DNA of 64,000 nucleotides from Paramacrobiotus metropolitanus (Eukaryota > Tardigrada > Eutardigrada > Parachela > Macrobiotidae). A program made the position numbers and the translations under genes. The stretch covers positions 124,001 to 188,000 of the forward strand of contig NW_026570266.1 of NCBI RefSeq assembly GCF_019649055.1, written 5' to 3'. The notes under the pieces are model-generated. The model did not search any database, was not told where the DNA came from, and worked only from the letters and a program-made list of their open reading frames with translations. Shown here piece after piece: positions 12,896-25,824 of the stretch (its first letter is position 1; every line of letters starts with the position of its first letter).

Positions 12896-14104
12896 GGCAG
12901 GGTGTCAAAGGTGGCAGTGGCACCTGCCACTGGCTGTTGCCACCGGCAATGGCGTGCGCCATTTCGCGACTGGCAAGCGGTAAAACATGGCAATTTTCAG
13001 AAATGCAAAAACAGCTAGAAATGGTTGTGCGACCAAGAAAATTCAGTTTAGAACGAAACAAATTTCAACGTCAGTGATACCGCTTATTTTTGCATACCCC
13101 GGCGTAAGACCTTTACTGTGTCCATCAACACAGTGAGCGCTGCAGCACCGTATAGTGTTCTAAGTTATTACAAAAAGTGGGGTATAAATTGTGGCAAATG
13201 CACCCACTCACCTAGCTGCATCTGCCACACATGGCTGCAGTTCACGTGGCAGATGCACTTATTCCGTATGTTAATTTAAAGTTTTCCTTCTCTGTATAGT
13301 CACCGTCTCACCGGTAAACTGCATGGTCACTTCTTGAGCTTGTTAGTATTTCTTAGGTTATTTAGGTTTCCGGTTTCGTTGATTTCTTAGATTTCTTAGG
13401 ATTTATTTCTTAGATATAAATTTCTGATGTGACGTGAGCTATGGTTCGAAAATTAGACGGGTGCAAACTGTAACATATCGATATCGGCTACTGAAAGTAT
13501 TAAAAATTGAAATGCAAAAATTGCATTTAAGTTCAGTTTTGTATGTGGCAGAGTGTTCATTTCCCGGGCAGACATGGTAAGTCGTAGAGTGTTTTCTCTT
13601 CGTAAAATCTATGCCCGGAACTCGGCTACCAAAACAATGGTACGGTTGAGGCTGATTTTGTTATATCCCAGGCCACAGAGTTTTGAATTGTCTTATTTTC
13701 GAATCTGGGTATCATAGATTACAAATACTTTTTTTACGAACATAAGCAGTTCTTTTTAAATTGTGTATCTGGGTATCATAGATTACAAATACTTTTTTTA
13801 CGAACATAAGCAGTTCTTTTTTTTGTAACTGCGATTTTGTAGTACGGATCTACGATGACGATTTTGTAATTCTATCACATCAGACGCAGAAGATGTCCAT
13901 GATGATTTAGTAATGAGTTGAAGTTGTAAATAAAAACGGTATTTTTAGTTTTCTGATGATTGCAGTTTTATAATTTCTTTAGTTACTATAAAACATAGTA
14001 TATTAGCGGTTGCCAGTTGCCATGTTTTACCGCTTGCCACTACGCTGCCAGTGCCAGTGGCAATTGCCAGTGGCAGGTGCCACTGCCACCTTTTACACCC
14101 TGCC
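12896..14104. mobile_element. Non-autonomous DNA transposon inserted in copy 3 exon 3
   Basis: The terminal inverted repeats agree over about 36 bp (GGCAGGGTGTCAAAGGTGGC at the left; GCCACCTTTTACACCCTGCC at the right). Sub-terminal similarity, including CAAGCGGTAAAACATGGCAA, extends to about 100 bp. A 9-bp target duplication with one mismatch flanks it (GCCCTCCTG at 12887-12895, GCCCTGCTG at 14105-14113), and removing it restores the exon reading frame. An internal block of about 59 bp is duplicated in tandem near 13705-13820. It has no transposase ORF. A 9-bp duplication would suit a Mutator-like element, but that assignment is inference. Confidence 0.85.
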
Positions 14105-14813
14105 GCCCTGCTGCTGCTTGTGCAAAATATTCTGGAGGTAAAGGGAATACACCTGCAGACGATTATCGCCAAGAACGGCTCTGATCGTAATCCTTCCCGT
14201 CACCCTTCGTTCTTGGGCATCAGCCGAGGCCGGCAAAATGAAACAAGCCGCACTCTGTCGTCGTTGATGACAGTGTGCGAGCAGCTGGTCCTGATTACCT
14301 ACACGACATCCGATTCCACCGACACATACCGACTGCTGGATGATCTCTTCTATCAAACCGGATCGGCTTGGCCGGGAAAAGACTTGCGGCAATATGAAGT
14401 CAGGGAGCGATTACACGTGGTTATTCCGTTTTTGCGTTTCCGCTGCAGAGAAACGGCCGCTGAACAGTGCCGACGTTTATTAGCCGCCGTCAACGATAAC
14501 TGTCCAGCGACGAATCAACGAGCGGTCGAAAAGGTCACGATGGTACATGCGGGTTGGGTGCAGACGCTGGCGTATTCCGGGAAATGGGCAAGCATACGCC
14601 TCTTCCTAAAACTGTGAGTAACAATGGACTGATTCGAAAGATTTTCGTTGAATGTGCGTAATGGGAATACTCAATGGTTGCAGATTCAGCAGTTTTGGTG
14701 TTGGCGAAGATCCACAGTCGTGGGATGCAGTGGACCTTAGAGAACTCAACCCGTCATTGTTAAGCCGCTTGGCTGTACATCTTCTGGACGGTTGCTACAA
14801 ACAGGTAGGCTAA

Positions 14814-15536
14814 CGTTGGTGATGACTGTCGGATGTAGCTCATTTACCATACTTCTGCAGTGATTTCCATGTGAATGTTTTATACATTCCCCAGCCAAGT
14901 TCAAAGATTATGTTAAATGGTTACAATAGATTGAAATGTTCCACGCGCTCTGAACCAAACTAGATTAAACACACGTTTTACTGTGAGAAACTAAATAATT
15001 ATATAATATGTGCATATGTCTATGACAACAAGTATATATACGAAGATTTTCGTCGTTTTTAATTAGAATAAGTCTTGGGAAAATTTATTCGCCTGTGCAA
15101 TGTGCCCGTGCCGAACAGGAATTTTAAAATACGAAAACAGACTATAATATTATAAACTCATGCTATAAGTACGGCAGATGATTATAGCTATAGGTAGTCA
15201 CAATTCTTATGCCGGCGCAGCAACGTCACGGACACAAGATCACCAACATAAAACAAGATTTCAGAACTGTGCAGGATGAATAACAGTGAAAAATTATTAC
15301 ATTTAGATACATTACTGGCAGTTTGTATGGAGATTTGTATTGTTATTAAAAGGCTGGTTAGCAATAAGTCAACTTCTCAAGTAATCATAAAAGCAAATAT
15401 TTAATGCAAACGCCAATTAAAAAAATATCTTTACGGTAAGAACTGCACCAAAGAAAAAATGTTTTCAATTGATATATGAATTTTAACTCCAAAACCTTTC
15501 GCCGATCGATGGACCAAGGATAATGCGAGGCTCGCA
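14814..15536. other. Intergenic region between convergent copies 3 and 4
   Basis: AT-rich sequence between two converging gene ends. No ORF or strong repeat was seen. Confidence 0.5.
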
Positions 15537-18315
15537 TCAGTCTTTATAACATCCGTCCAGAATGTGCACGGCCAGCCGACTCAACTTGGATGCGTCGATT
15601 TGGCGCAGATCCGCTTCATCCCAGCCTGGTGCATTGCCAGGGAGGTGACCACGGCTGAACCTACAGAAACAAAGGAAGATAAGCATTGCTTTCAACTATT
15701 GCGTTACTGTGATATTTACAGTTTGCAAAACGAGCGAATGCCGATCCACCCCTGAGGATAAGCGACCTTCCGCACCCAGTCCGCATGTACGCCGGCGACC
15801 TTGTTCCGTGCACGCTGAGTAACCGGCGGACAGTTGTCGCTGACCGCGGCTAGAAAGTGTTGGCACTGTTCCGCCGGAGTTTCCGTTGAATTGATGCGCA
15901 GGAGCGGAATAACCGTCGGCCGTGGCGGCTCCCTTCCTTGTAGCATAACCCGTAAGTTTCCAGGCCATGCAACAGCGCTACCGTTGCAAATTCGATATAA
16001 CAGTTTCCGAATGGGTAGCAGATTCGACGAAGTGTAGTCGATTAACACCAGTTCCTTACAGACCGTCAGTGCTTCCGACAGTACATAACAGTAATGCGAC
16101 TTTTTATCCCTGAATTTGCCGAGGCCCAGGAACGGGAGTTCTGGAGCAAGATTATAATCCTGGCTATTCTTGGCGATGAACGTTTGCATGTAGAAACCCT
16201 TTGCTTTCAGTATTTTTGTAACAGTTAGCAGTTTGTGGACGAGTGAGCTGCGAAACAGGGTACCATCATCACCATGCGGTTTTCGTTCGAGGAAATTCAT
16301 AGTCCGTGTGTGCCGGGACACAGTGCGGTCCACCATTGTTACGAATTTATAGTGGAAGTAGGATTTGGCATCGGGAAACTGTGCACTATCATTCTTGTTT
16401 GCGCAAATCTCAGAGACATCAAAGGTTATGTGTTGACTGGCCGTATATTTGCGTAGAACAAGCTTCCACAGCGCGCACACCCTAAAACGGGCAGGAGGAA
16501 AAAGGTCAGCAGCACTCGTTTTAATTAGTCCAAAACGCCAGTGCCAAGTAATACCGTTAAGAAATATGTACAGCAATATCATACATTTTAATTATTCAGA
16601 TGAAAATTGAACATATAAAACAATTTGGCATAACTTCGTCAGTATGCGTTCCTGTTTATTACATGTGTGTGTTTTTTATAACAGCGACGATATAGACATA
16701 AGCGACTGATTAGCGAAATATTATTGGCAGCCCTAACTTATTGCAGCTACCAATGATTACACAATTCTGTTATTAATAATAGTACTTTATATAGATAAGA
16801 AATACCGCATATGACTCACCGGCTAGTCCGTAACTGAGTAAGAACATCCAGATGGAGCAAGATACAGGCGAGAATCGGATGGGGGAGACCAATTAAACTT
16901 GTTTCTTCGTAACCGTCTGCAAAAATGACAGTGAGTCAACAGGGGAAAATTTAATTCAAGTGCGTAGCTACAAAGTAATATTCCAGAGTCTGATGAGATT
17001 TATGTCTTATTACGACAATGCCGGCTTTCGACGGCTTCGTGTTATCCGTGCATACAGCCTTTCAGGCAGATTCGCAATACGGATTCATCGATTAGGATCC
17101 TGTAACTTGTTAATGCATAACGCGCAGCAAGCGATTGTGTGTTTACACGGTTTAGTGCACAGTGTTGCACCAAATTATAGGAATAACTATTACGTATGAC
17201 ACAGTTTCAAAAATTATTAATCGACCGAAATTATCAATCGATTAATACACAATTATTTGTTTTTAAGAGGACTTTCTCTGTAAACCCTCCAGGAGATTTT
17301 TCTGTTTCAAGCGAGACTCTAGTGGCAATGCGAGTTTGCGGGGGGATTCTGCTCACGGTAGAAAGAGAAAAAGAGGCCTGCTAAACAAAAATATATAAAA
17401 TACTGCATATGGAATTATGGTAAGCGCTTTTCACTCACCCCACAGCAGCGCGAATTTTCTGCAGGCAGTAACGATGCCCTTAGTGGCTGCTTTTAATTGT
17501 TGCATCGCGAAGCAACTATGGCAGGCTTCTAGCAGAGAATTTTCATCCCAGAACAGGCTGCGTCCTGCTGCATCATCGTGCACCTCCGCACAGATGAATG
17601 TGACCGTGTCCACTCCCACCCGCACAAATACACTACAGCCAACACCGAACTCGTATACCGGATTAATCATAATCAGTTGGTGGCTGCCGGCGCAGCGGAA
17701 ATTAAAGAAGCCCGCACCAACAGAGCGAGCAAACCCACACGTGGCATCACACTGGTCGCCATTGGTCAGAGTTAATCGGCACGTATCAGCCACAAACTTG
17801 GGAAGGCTAGCCACATCCTGCAATAAATAGGCCTTGGGAAACTTAACGACATGTTTCCGATATACGACACCGTTAGTTCGACCGAAAATTCTCGTTGCCG
17901 GCAACCGTCCGGCTAACTCATGCCAAAGCACGATACGGCAGTCAGACGCTGTGTTGGGCCGATTGTCAGCCAATCGTACTGCGCAGAATCCGGGATCTAC
18001 TTTCTCGATGAAGGTTCCCGGGCGAAAAACCATCGGTCCGTCGCTGGAATCCCGTAGCGCCACCTGCACGGAAAAGCCAGGATCTGCCATAATGTCTGAG
18101 CGCAAAATATGGTGCCACCAAAGATAGCGGGAATGGATCCAATTAGGGCTGACGGTGGTCGAGTCGAAGTCAATGTAGCACAGGTCTCCATCTATATCCT
18201 GCACGTATCCCAGCCACCATTGGTCTCTATGGAGCTGCACCAGCACAGTGTTCCCGTAGTTCACCTCGCGCGCACCTGGACACAACTGGCGAAAGTAGCG
18301 TGATGTTGCGTTCAT
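15537..18315 (-). CDS. Family copy 4: intact four-exon Tudor-like/F-box protein, 619 aa
   Basis: On the - strand the exons are 18315-17439, 16916-16820, 16481-15720 and 15660-15537, totalling 1860 nt. The donors are GTGAGT, GTGAGT and GTAAAT. The start is the conserved MNATSRYFRQL methionine. An in-frame methionine lies 35 codons upstream, but the extension is not conserved. The first barrel has an odd WIHSRYLWWHH end. The cluster C-x9-C-x3-C-x14-C-x3-H is complete, and the second barrel reads GCSVFVRVGVDTVTFICAEV. The F-box is GLPHPILACILLHLDVLTQL, continuing RTSRVCALWKLVL. Exon 3 includes STETPAEQCQHFLAAVSDNC, a family signature. It is the first of three intact - strand copies spaced about 4-5 kb apart. 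Confidence 0.85.
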
Positions 18316-18540
18316 GGCGATGGGAAAATAAATGCCGAGCACTTCGATAAGCCACTCAAAAGTTTCTATGTCAGCATTGTGGTCGCGCACCTTGAAAAAG
18401 GAAATAACTGTTAAACACACATGTAAGAGCTGTGATTCGTTTTGATTTTGGTATGGTAGTGCCAGTGGCTACAAATCATTCCCGGATACGCTGTCAGGTC
18501 ATTTATTCTGCTCAAATCGCAGTTATTGACTGACCCATAC

Positions 18541-18609
18541 GTCGCTCAAAGCCTTAGAGATACAGCCTCATACTGTATGAGGCTGTAGTTCTCTAAGGCT
18601 TTGAGCGAC
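18541..18609. repeat. Near-perfect 33-bp-arm hairpin upstream of copy 4
   Basis: GTCGCTCAAAGCCTTAGAGA at the left and TCTCTAAGGCTTTGAGCGAC at the right are exact complements. An inner TACAGCCTCATA/TATGAGGCTGTA pair continues the stem. It could be a tiny MITE or an inverted duplication 230 bp upstream of the copy 4 ATG. Confidence 0.85.
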
Positions 18610-18778
18610 CTGTATAAGCCATACGAGTACACGTATTACAAAAATAAGCAAATGTATCTTGTTAACGATAATTTTAGACGGGACACATAGATACATTAAA
18701 TTAAACAATCGAATAGAAGCGTTTCAGTATTATTTGTATTAAATGTTAGCCATGTTCGATATTCTACGGATTACTCAC

Positions 18779-19492
18779 CAGGGCACATTTTCCGGGTCCA
18801 AATTCAGAACAATCTGATCTTTGGCAGAAACATAGTATACCATCGTAGTATATTTAAAAAAATAATTTCAGCTGCTGACGCTCAAAGGGCGTGGCCAAAC
18901 AAAATTAATAAGTAAGAAATACGAGTAGTACATTCTATTGCACTGCACTAGTGTAGTACTCTAACAGCTGTTTGTATCAGTGTAATACTAATAAATCAGG
19001 AAATTTTCATCTTTTACCGAATGACAGTGTACGACTACAGCACGCGTAAAAAATAATGAACTTTAATATTTATGACAAGTTTCGGGAGCACCCTGCAGAC
19101 AGTGAGGAAAAGAAAAATCCAGAATTCAAATCAGTGGAGTATGTGGTACGTACTGTTGCACTACCGCAAAGAATCGCAGCTACAAATGGTTTTTCTACTT
19201 TGTCGCATTAACGTTTGCACATAAAATTTTTCATTAATCATAATGTGGCAAAATACTACGTTTCTGCAAGAGGTGAAACTTTCCTGATCTGCTGTTATTT
19301 TATAAAAAGCCTGTGCGGGAACTGCGCTAGTGCAGTGTATTAACATGGAGCATTACTCACTTATTAATTTTGCTTGGCCACGCCCTTTGGGTGTCAGCAG
19401 CTGAAATTATTATTTAAATATACTACGATGGTATACTATGTTTCTGCCAAAGATCAGATTTTTCTGAATTTGGACCCGGAAAATGTGCCCTG
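18779..19492. mobile_element. Long-armed foldback element (714 bp)
   Basis: The left end, CAGGGCACATTTTCCGGGTC, is mirrored by GACCCGGAAAATGTGCCCTG at the right. The inverted arms match over at least 160 bp, including the block with AAGGGCGTGGCCAAACAAAA, and looser matching goes further in. No ORF and no clear target duplication were found. It lies between copies 4 and 5. Confidence 0.8.
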
Positions 19493-20014
19493 GTCATTTG
19501 GTTACGTAAAATTTTAGCTATTAACCTTAATATGGGCGGCTCAAGCTAACGCAACTGTTAGATCTAAGCTGTGTGCAGTGTGCGGCCCATTTAGCAGGCA
19601 GGCTTTAGCGACGTGATACTCTAACGCGTGATTTCGCACTTTGATCGTGGTAGTTAGTTTTTAGGTGACAAACGTTTGTTTTCAAACACACATATGCTCA
19701 TAGTCATAGCGTTATATGTATTCCTGTCGCCTGCGTACCAATGTGTCAACATAAGTCAAGTATGTGTACCAACATAAGTCAAGGCGCAAATTTGCTATGA
19801 ACATACTTACTGTAAGGGCGGGACGCATACTTACTGCCAAAAGTCAATGTTTCCAAATAAGTAAGTAATTGTGTGCAAAAGCCAAAAATAAGTACTCGTG
19901 GCCAATTATTAACTGCACTGCAGCATAAAAAACCATAGCATATTTTACAATTTAAATATCAACTCCAACAATTTGGGCGCCTGTCACTGCATGCAGGACA
20001 ATCAGAGGCCCGTA
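19493..20014. other. 3' flank of copy 5, partly shared with copy 6
   Basis: Words such as AAAAGTCA with TTCCAAATAA and TTGTGTGC occur in the same order at 19840-19890 and again downstream of copy 6 (23140-23175). The duplication unit of this pair therefore included 3' flanking DNA. There is no gene. Confidence 0.5.
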
Positions 20015-22412
20015 TCAGTCCTTGTAACATCCGTCCAGTATGTGCATGGCCAGCCGACTCAACGCAGATACGTCGAGCACTCGCAGATCAACACCATCCC
20101 ACCACTCTGCATTGTGATCGAGGTGAAAACTGCTGAACCTGCACAAATAACCGGCGATCAGCAACCTGCCATGCGCTCATTAAATGTGTTACTATGCTTA
20201 CAGTTTGAGAAACGAGCGAATGCCGGTCCAACCCTGAGGATAAGCCAACGTCTGCATCCAGTTCGCATGCACAGTTGCGAACTTTAACTGCATACGCTGA
20301 CTTACGACCGGACAATTGTCGTTGACCGCGGCAAGAAAGCGGCGACAATGCTCAGCCGGTGTTTCCGTCGAATGAATGCACAGAAACGGGACAGACACCG
20401 GCGATTCCGGCTTGCCTAGATTTCGTCTATACGGCATATTTCCTGGCCATGAAGAAGCAGTGTTGTCGAATAACAGATACAGCAATCTTCGGATGCGAAG
20501 AGACTCCGACGCGGCATAGTCTAGTAACACCAGCTCCTTACAGATCGTTATTACTTCCGAAAGCGCATCACAGTAATGGGATTTGCGATCATCACTCCTT
20601 CGCAAACCCAGCAACGGCATAACTGGAGCAAGCTTATAATCCTGACCGTTCTTTGCGATTATCCTTTGCAGGCAAATACCCTTGACTTTCAGTATCTTTG
20701 TAAGGGTTAACAGGTTTTCGACCAGTGAGTTGCGATACAGACTATCACCTTCGCCGTGCGTGTTTCTTTCAAGGACAATCACCGTTCGTGTATGCTGGGA
20801 CACGGTACGGTCCACCATCGTCACAAAGCTATACTGGAAGCAGAATCTGGCAGCGGGGAAACGTGCATTAGGGGTCTTCGAGATGTCAAAGAGTATGTGT
20901 CGACTGGCTCCATATTCCAGTAGAAGCAGCTTCCATAGCGCGCACACACTAAAACACGCAGCAAAAAAAAACAGATCAAAGAGGAAGCAAGGCAGAACTT
21001 CGTGGTGCTACACGTACAGTTAATGGATAGCCAAAAAATAACTGTACGCTATTATTCGTTTGCGAGCTAAAAATTACAAGTAACACGGCTGAGTTACCGG
21101 CTCGTTCGTAACTGGCTATCGACATCCAGACTGAGCAGCACATAAGCGAGGATCGGATGTGGAAGATCATCGATACTTATTTCTTCGGAACCGTCTGCAA
21201 AAGAAGTGAATTTCAAAAGGGCGCAATGCAAATTATTATGATATCATTATCACCTTACTGCTTACAACAGAAATTTTATTGGCCGGAGATTTTGGCTAAT
21301 AATGTCTTCTGTAGCCCTGAACAGCAAATTCAGAATGTATATTGAAAGATGTTGTGCCGAAAACCTCTAGAAGCTGATCGCTGCTTTACGAGTGCATGAA
21401 TCATACATCACGAACCATCGATGACAGTTATTCCGTATATGGGCGCTCCTACTCCTAGACTGTTAAAGCTGCTCTGAGAAGCAATAAATAAACGTTCTGA
21501 GTAGCCACTCGTTAACTCACCCCACAGAAGCACCCACATTTTGCAGTCGTTAACGATACTACCACCAAATAATTTCGACTGCTGCGCCACGAAGCAGCTT
21601 TCACAAGCTTCCTTCAAAGAATCTTTGTCCCACAACATGCTGCGTCCGCCGGCGTGGCCGTGTACTTCCGCACAGACGAATGTGACTCTGCTGATACCAA
21701 CCCGCAGAAAAAAACGGCAACCAACATCAAATTCATATCCCTGACCAAGCAGTTGGTGCGTGCCATTGCAGCCGAAATGGAAGAAGCCCGTGCCTTCATG
21801 ACGAGTGAACCCGCAGCTGGCCATACAGGGGTCGCCATTGCCCAGTTTCAACCGGCATGTGTCAGCCAGAAACTTTGGCATGCTAACCACGTCCCGTAAT
21901 AAATACGCCGCAGGAAATTCAATGACATGCTTCCGAAAGACTAACCCGTTAACGCGGCCGAAAATACTCGGTTCCCCGTTTGTTGTCGGTATTTGAGCAC
22001 ATAGTTCCTGCCTTAACACAATGCAGCAATCCGCCACCGTTGAGTGCTGATAACTTTCTAAACCCACTACGCAGAACCGGCAGAACGTGCGACATAACTG
22101 GTCGACGAAGGTGCCAGGGCGGAAAACCATCGGTCCGCTATCGGCTCCCCGCTGTGCCACTTGCAAGGAGGAGACTGTATTTGGCATACCAGTGTGCCGT
22201 TGAACATGGTGCCACCAAAGATGGCTGGAATGGATCCACTGGGCGCTGATGGTTGTCGTATCGAAATCGACGAAGAACTGGTCGCCATCAATATCCTGAA
22301 CGTATCCCAGCCACCATTGGCCGTTGTCGCGCTGCACCAGCACGGTGTTCCCGTAGTTCAGCTCGCGCGCGCCTGAATGCAGGTGGCGAAAGTATCGTGA
22401 TGTGGCGTTCAT
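20015..22412 (-). CDS. Family copy 5: intact four-exon Tudor-like/F-box protein, 619 aa
   Basis: The exons on the - strand are 22412-21521, 21194-21098, 20948-20202 and 20138-20015 (1860 nt). The donors are GTGAGT, GTAACT (weak) and GTAAGC. Exon 3 starts T-GTG rather than the usual G-GTG, leaving the Arg codon unchanged. The first barrel (NYGNTVLVQRDNGQWWLGYV) is close to the family consensus. The cluster reads C-x9-C-x3-C-x14-C-x3-H, followed by a GCRFFLRVGISRVTFVCAEV barrel. The F-box is DDLPHPILAYVLLSLDVDSQ, then LRTSRVCALWKLLL. Exon 4 ends DGCYKD. Its nearest relative is copy 6: both share the CAEVHGHAGGRSMLWD segment and 3' flank, pointing to a recent tandem duplication. Confidence 0.86.
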
Positions 22413-23293
22413 GGCGACTGGAAACTGAATATCGATGAGTGGATGTGAATAAATAAGAAATGTTTAAGAAATTGCACACTTGACAGCAATAAACTTCGAA
22501 AAACAAAATTAATTCCAACTATCTGTTATTTATAGCTTGCCGTAGAAGTACTTCTCCATGGCAGTTTCCACACCGGATAATATGTCAGTTCAGTTCAGTC
22601 AGTTCAGCTCTTAGACGATGTCGCTCATGTCACCAACGCACATGACTGTGCGTTGATGATGTTTGCGTTTGCAGCATGCACAATTTAATGTGCAGCGAAG
22701 TGTATTCCATACTGTAATATACGGTATATCACAGATTCACAGTCGCACTATTTACAGGCCAGGAGAACTGAATTTCCCGTTTCTTAGCACTGTGAATATT
22801 CGATGTGGATTGTGAATTATATTATGAGTGCGTTTATTCTATTCTCGTACTGGATATTTAATCTCGAGCCGCAGATGTAGTTAATTGACGGGCTGTTACG
22901 GTGTAACCCAAATTATTATCGAACCCTCTATCCCCCAGCGGACCATCTCGCTCTTTGGTAGTAGTCAGTTTCTAAGGTTTGTTTAGATACACAAATACTC
23001 AGAGCGTACTAATTATTCACATATTCCTGTACAGCAATGTTTCAGACGAACATAAAAGACCAACATACTGTAAGTCAAGGTGCTATACTTGAGAGTGTAT
23101 TAGAAGTTTGGGGAAATTACATTGCTTATGAAAGCCCGGTTGCCAAAAGTCAGTTTCTCCAAATAATTGTGTGCGACTGCTGCAATAAAAAACTATTAGT
23201 TGTACAATTTAAGTATCAGTTCCAAGTTCCAACAATCCAACAGTGTCCACTTTATCCTCTTGTCAATGCAAGCAAGATAATCTGAAGCTCGTA
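22413..23293. other. Intergenic region between copies 5 and 6
   Basis: It holds the 5' flank of copy 5 and the 3' flank of copy 6. A short CAGTTCAGTT stutter lies at 22588-22610. No gene is supported. Confidence 0.5.
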
Positions 23294-25824
23294 TCAGTCC
23301 TTGTAACATCCGTCCAGTATGTGCATGGCAAACCGGCTCAACACAGACACGTCGAGCACTCGCAGGTCCACTCCATCCCACCATTCTGCACTGTGATCGA
23401 GGTGAAAACTGCTGAACCTGCAGAAATAACCGGCGATCAGCACCCTTGCCATGCGCTCAATAAGTGCATCACTATGCTTACAGTTTGAAGAACGAGCGAA
23501 TGCCGGTCCAACCCTGAGGATAGGCCAACGTCTGCACCCAGTTCGCATGTATACCGGCGAACTTGCGCTGCAGACGCTGACTAACGATCGGACAATTGTC
23601 GTTGACCGCGGCTAGAAAGCGGCGACACTGTTCTGTCGGTGTTTCCGTCGAATGCATGCGCAGAAACGGAATAACCACTGGCAATTGCGGCTGCCTTCCA
23701 TTTTGAATAAACGGCATATTTCCTGGCCATGACGATGGACCATTGTCGAAAAACTTATACAGCAATCGTCGGATCCAACTAAACTGGGACGCGGCATAAT
23801 CGATTAACACCAACTTTCTGCATACGGCCATTACTTCCGATAGCGCATGACAGTGATGTGACTGCAGATCATGACTCTTCCGGAATGCAAAGAACGGCCG
23901 TATCGGAGCAAGCTTGTAATCCTGGCCGTTCTTGGCGATTACGGTTTGTATGGAAATACCCTTGAGTTTCAGTATCTTTGTCAGAACTGCCAGGTTTCCG
24001 GCGAGTGAGCTGCGATAGAGATTATCCACATTACCGAGAGTCTTTCTTTCAAGGAAAAGCACCGTTCGCGTATGCTTGGACACTGTGCGGTCCAACATCG
24101 TGACGAATCTATAGTGAAAGAAGAAACTGGCTGCAGGGAAACCGGCACTATGCGTCTTGGTGATATCAAAGAGTAGGTTTCGACTGGCTACGTATTCCCT
24201 TAAAACTAACTCCCACAGCACGCACACCCTAAAAACGAAAGAAATGTCAAAGAGGAAGCAGTGCAAATTTACAGTATGTATCCTGGTGCTACACGTACAG
24301 TTAATGAATAGCCAGAAGCATTACTGTACTGTTTGCTTAATTCTTTGGCGAGCAACAAAATACCTGTAATGCCTGTACTAGTCTGTATTAATTAAGAATT
24401 TAATACAACCCAGCTGCCTAGGCAGCCTAGCTACCCAGTAGTGGCGGGCGGCGGTAGTACTACCTACAAAACGTCAATACCCACCACAGTTGACTTACCG
24501 GCTCGTTAGTAACTGATTAACAACATCCATATTGAGCAGCACACACGCGAGGACCGGATGTGGAAGACCACTGATACTTATTTCTTCCGCACCGACTGCA
24601 AAAGGAGTGATGAATTTAAAAAAGGGCTGCTCAATGCTAATATATTCATGTTGAATCACTCATAATATGTATTATGATAACACCAAAGTATAAGACAACA
24701 GAAGATCCCTTTAGCCAGAAAATCTGGCCAATGAAAAAGTTCAGAATAGAAAATACGGTGACAGAGGCAGTCTCGAAAAACTTGAGAAGCTGATGGCTGC
24801 ATCGAAAGTGCACGAATTCTACATCAAGAACCACCTCCGACAAATTTACAATGGTTTCGTAAATTGGCGCTCGCAGCGTGTTACACATGTCCTGAAACGC
24901 AATAAATAAGCCTTTTGAATCCTTCGTTAGCTCACCCCACTGACGCGCCAGGATTTTGCAGTCATTAACGTTGCCAGCATCAACTGGTTTTGATTGCTGC
25001 GCCGCAAACCAACTTTCACAAGCTTCCTTCAGAGAATCGTTGTCCCACAACATGCTGCGTCCGCCGGCGTGGCCGTGTACTTCCGCACAGACGAATGTGA
25101 CTGTGCTGATCCCCACCCGCATAAAGAAACGACAACCAACATTGAACTCATAACCCTGACCGAGCTGCTGGTGCATGCCATTGCAGCCGAAATGGAAGAA
25201 ACTCGTGCCATCGAGTCGGGTGAACCCACACCTAGAACTACAGGGGTCGGCACTGCCCAGCTTCAACCGGCACGTATCAGCCAGAAACTTCGGCATACTA
25301 ACCACGTCCCGCAATAAATACGCCGCAGGAAATTCAATGACACGTTTCCGAAAGACAAACCCGTTAACGCGGCCGTAAATACTGGGTTCCCCGATTGTTG
25401 AAGGTATTTGCGCATTTAGCTCCTGCCTAAGCACGATACAGCATCGCGCCGACGTCACCTGCTGATCATTATCTAAGCGCACAACGATGAACGTGCGGCA
25501 GAACTGTTTGATGTAGGTGCCGCTGCGGAGAACCATCGGTCCACCATCTCCATCCCGAAGCGCCACTTGCAAGGAGGAGCCTACATTCGGCGGAATATTG
25601 AACCGTAGAACATGGTGCCACCATAGATGGCTGGAATGGATCCACTGGGCGCTGACGGTGGTCGAATCGAAGTCAACGAAGAAATAGTCGCCGTCAATAT
25701 CCTGAACGAATCCCAGCCACCACTGCCCGTTATCGCGCTGCACCAGCACGGTGTTACCGTAGTTCAGCTCCCTCCCACCTGAATGCAATTGGAACTGGCG
25801 AAAGTAGCATGAAGTTGCGTTCAT
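23294..25824 (-). CDS. Family copy 6: intact four-exon Tudor-like/F-box protein, 618 aa
   Basis: The exons on the - strand are 25824-24936, 24595-24499, 24228-23482 and 23417-23294 (1857 nt). The donors are GTGAGC, GTAAGT and GTAAGC. The N-terminus carries a few extra residues (MNATSCYFRQFQLHSGGREL) before the first barrel. The Cys/His cluster (C-x9-C-x3-C-x14-C-x3-H) and second barrel (GCRFFMRVGISTVTFVCAEV) are intact. The F-box is SGLPHPVLACVLLNMDVVNQ, then LLTSRVCVLWELVL. Exon 1 stays open past its donor for another 97 codons, so splicing rather than a stop sets its end. The closest paralogue is copy 5. Confidence 0.86.

Larger units (their letters stand above)
9891..14813 (+). pseudogene. 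Family copy 3: gene broken by inversion and transposon insertion
   Basis: The 3' half of exon 1 spans 9891-10364 (RKHVIEFGQAHFFA, then FDVGCRMFLRVGEGTVTFVC) with at least two frameshifts and ends at donor GTAAGT. Exon 2 is 12451-12544 (VEEMCISELTHPLMAGILLS) with a GC donor. Exon 3 begins at 12647 (VCMIWNLLLLEE). Its acceptor has one base less than in the intact copies, so the splice would shift frame. Exon 3 stops at 12895 at a DNA transposon and resumes in frame at 14114 to 14613 (donor GTGAGT). Exon 4 is 14684-14813 and ends CYKQVG then TAA, two codons longer than usual. The first half of exon 1 is inverted at 9158-9536. The gene cannot make the family protein, although its 3' half is well preserved. 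Confidence 0.85.

Noticed and set aside
17417-17830. 137-codon + strand ORF, and similar ones opposite other copies (21541-21899, 24956-25317, 51772-52113)
   Set aside because: They are antisense shadows of exon 1. They recur only because the sense sequence is conserved.
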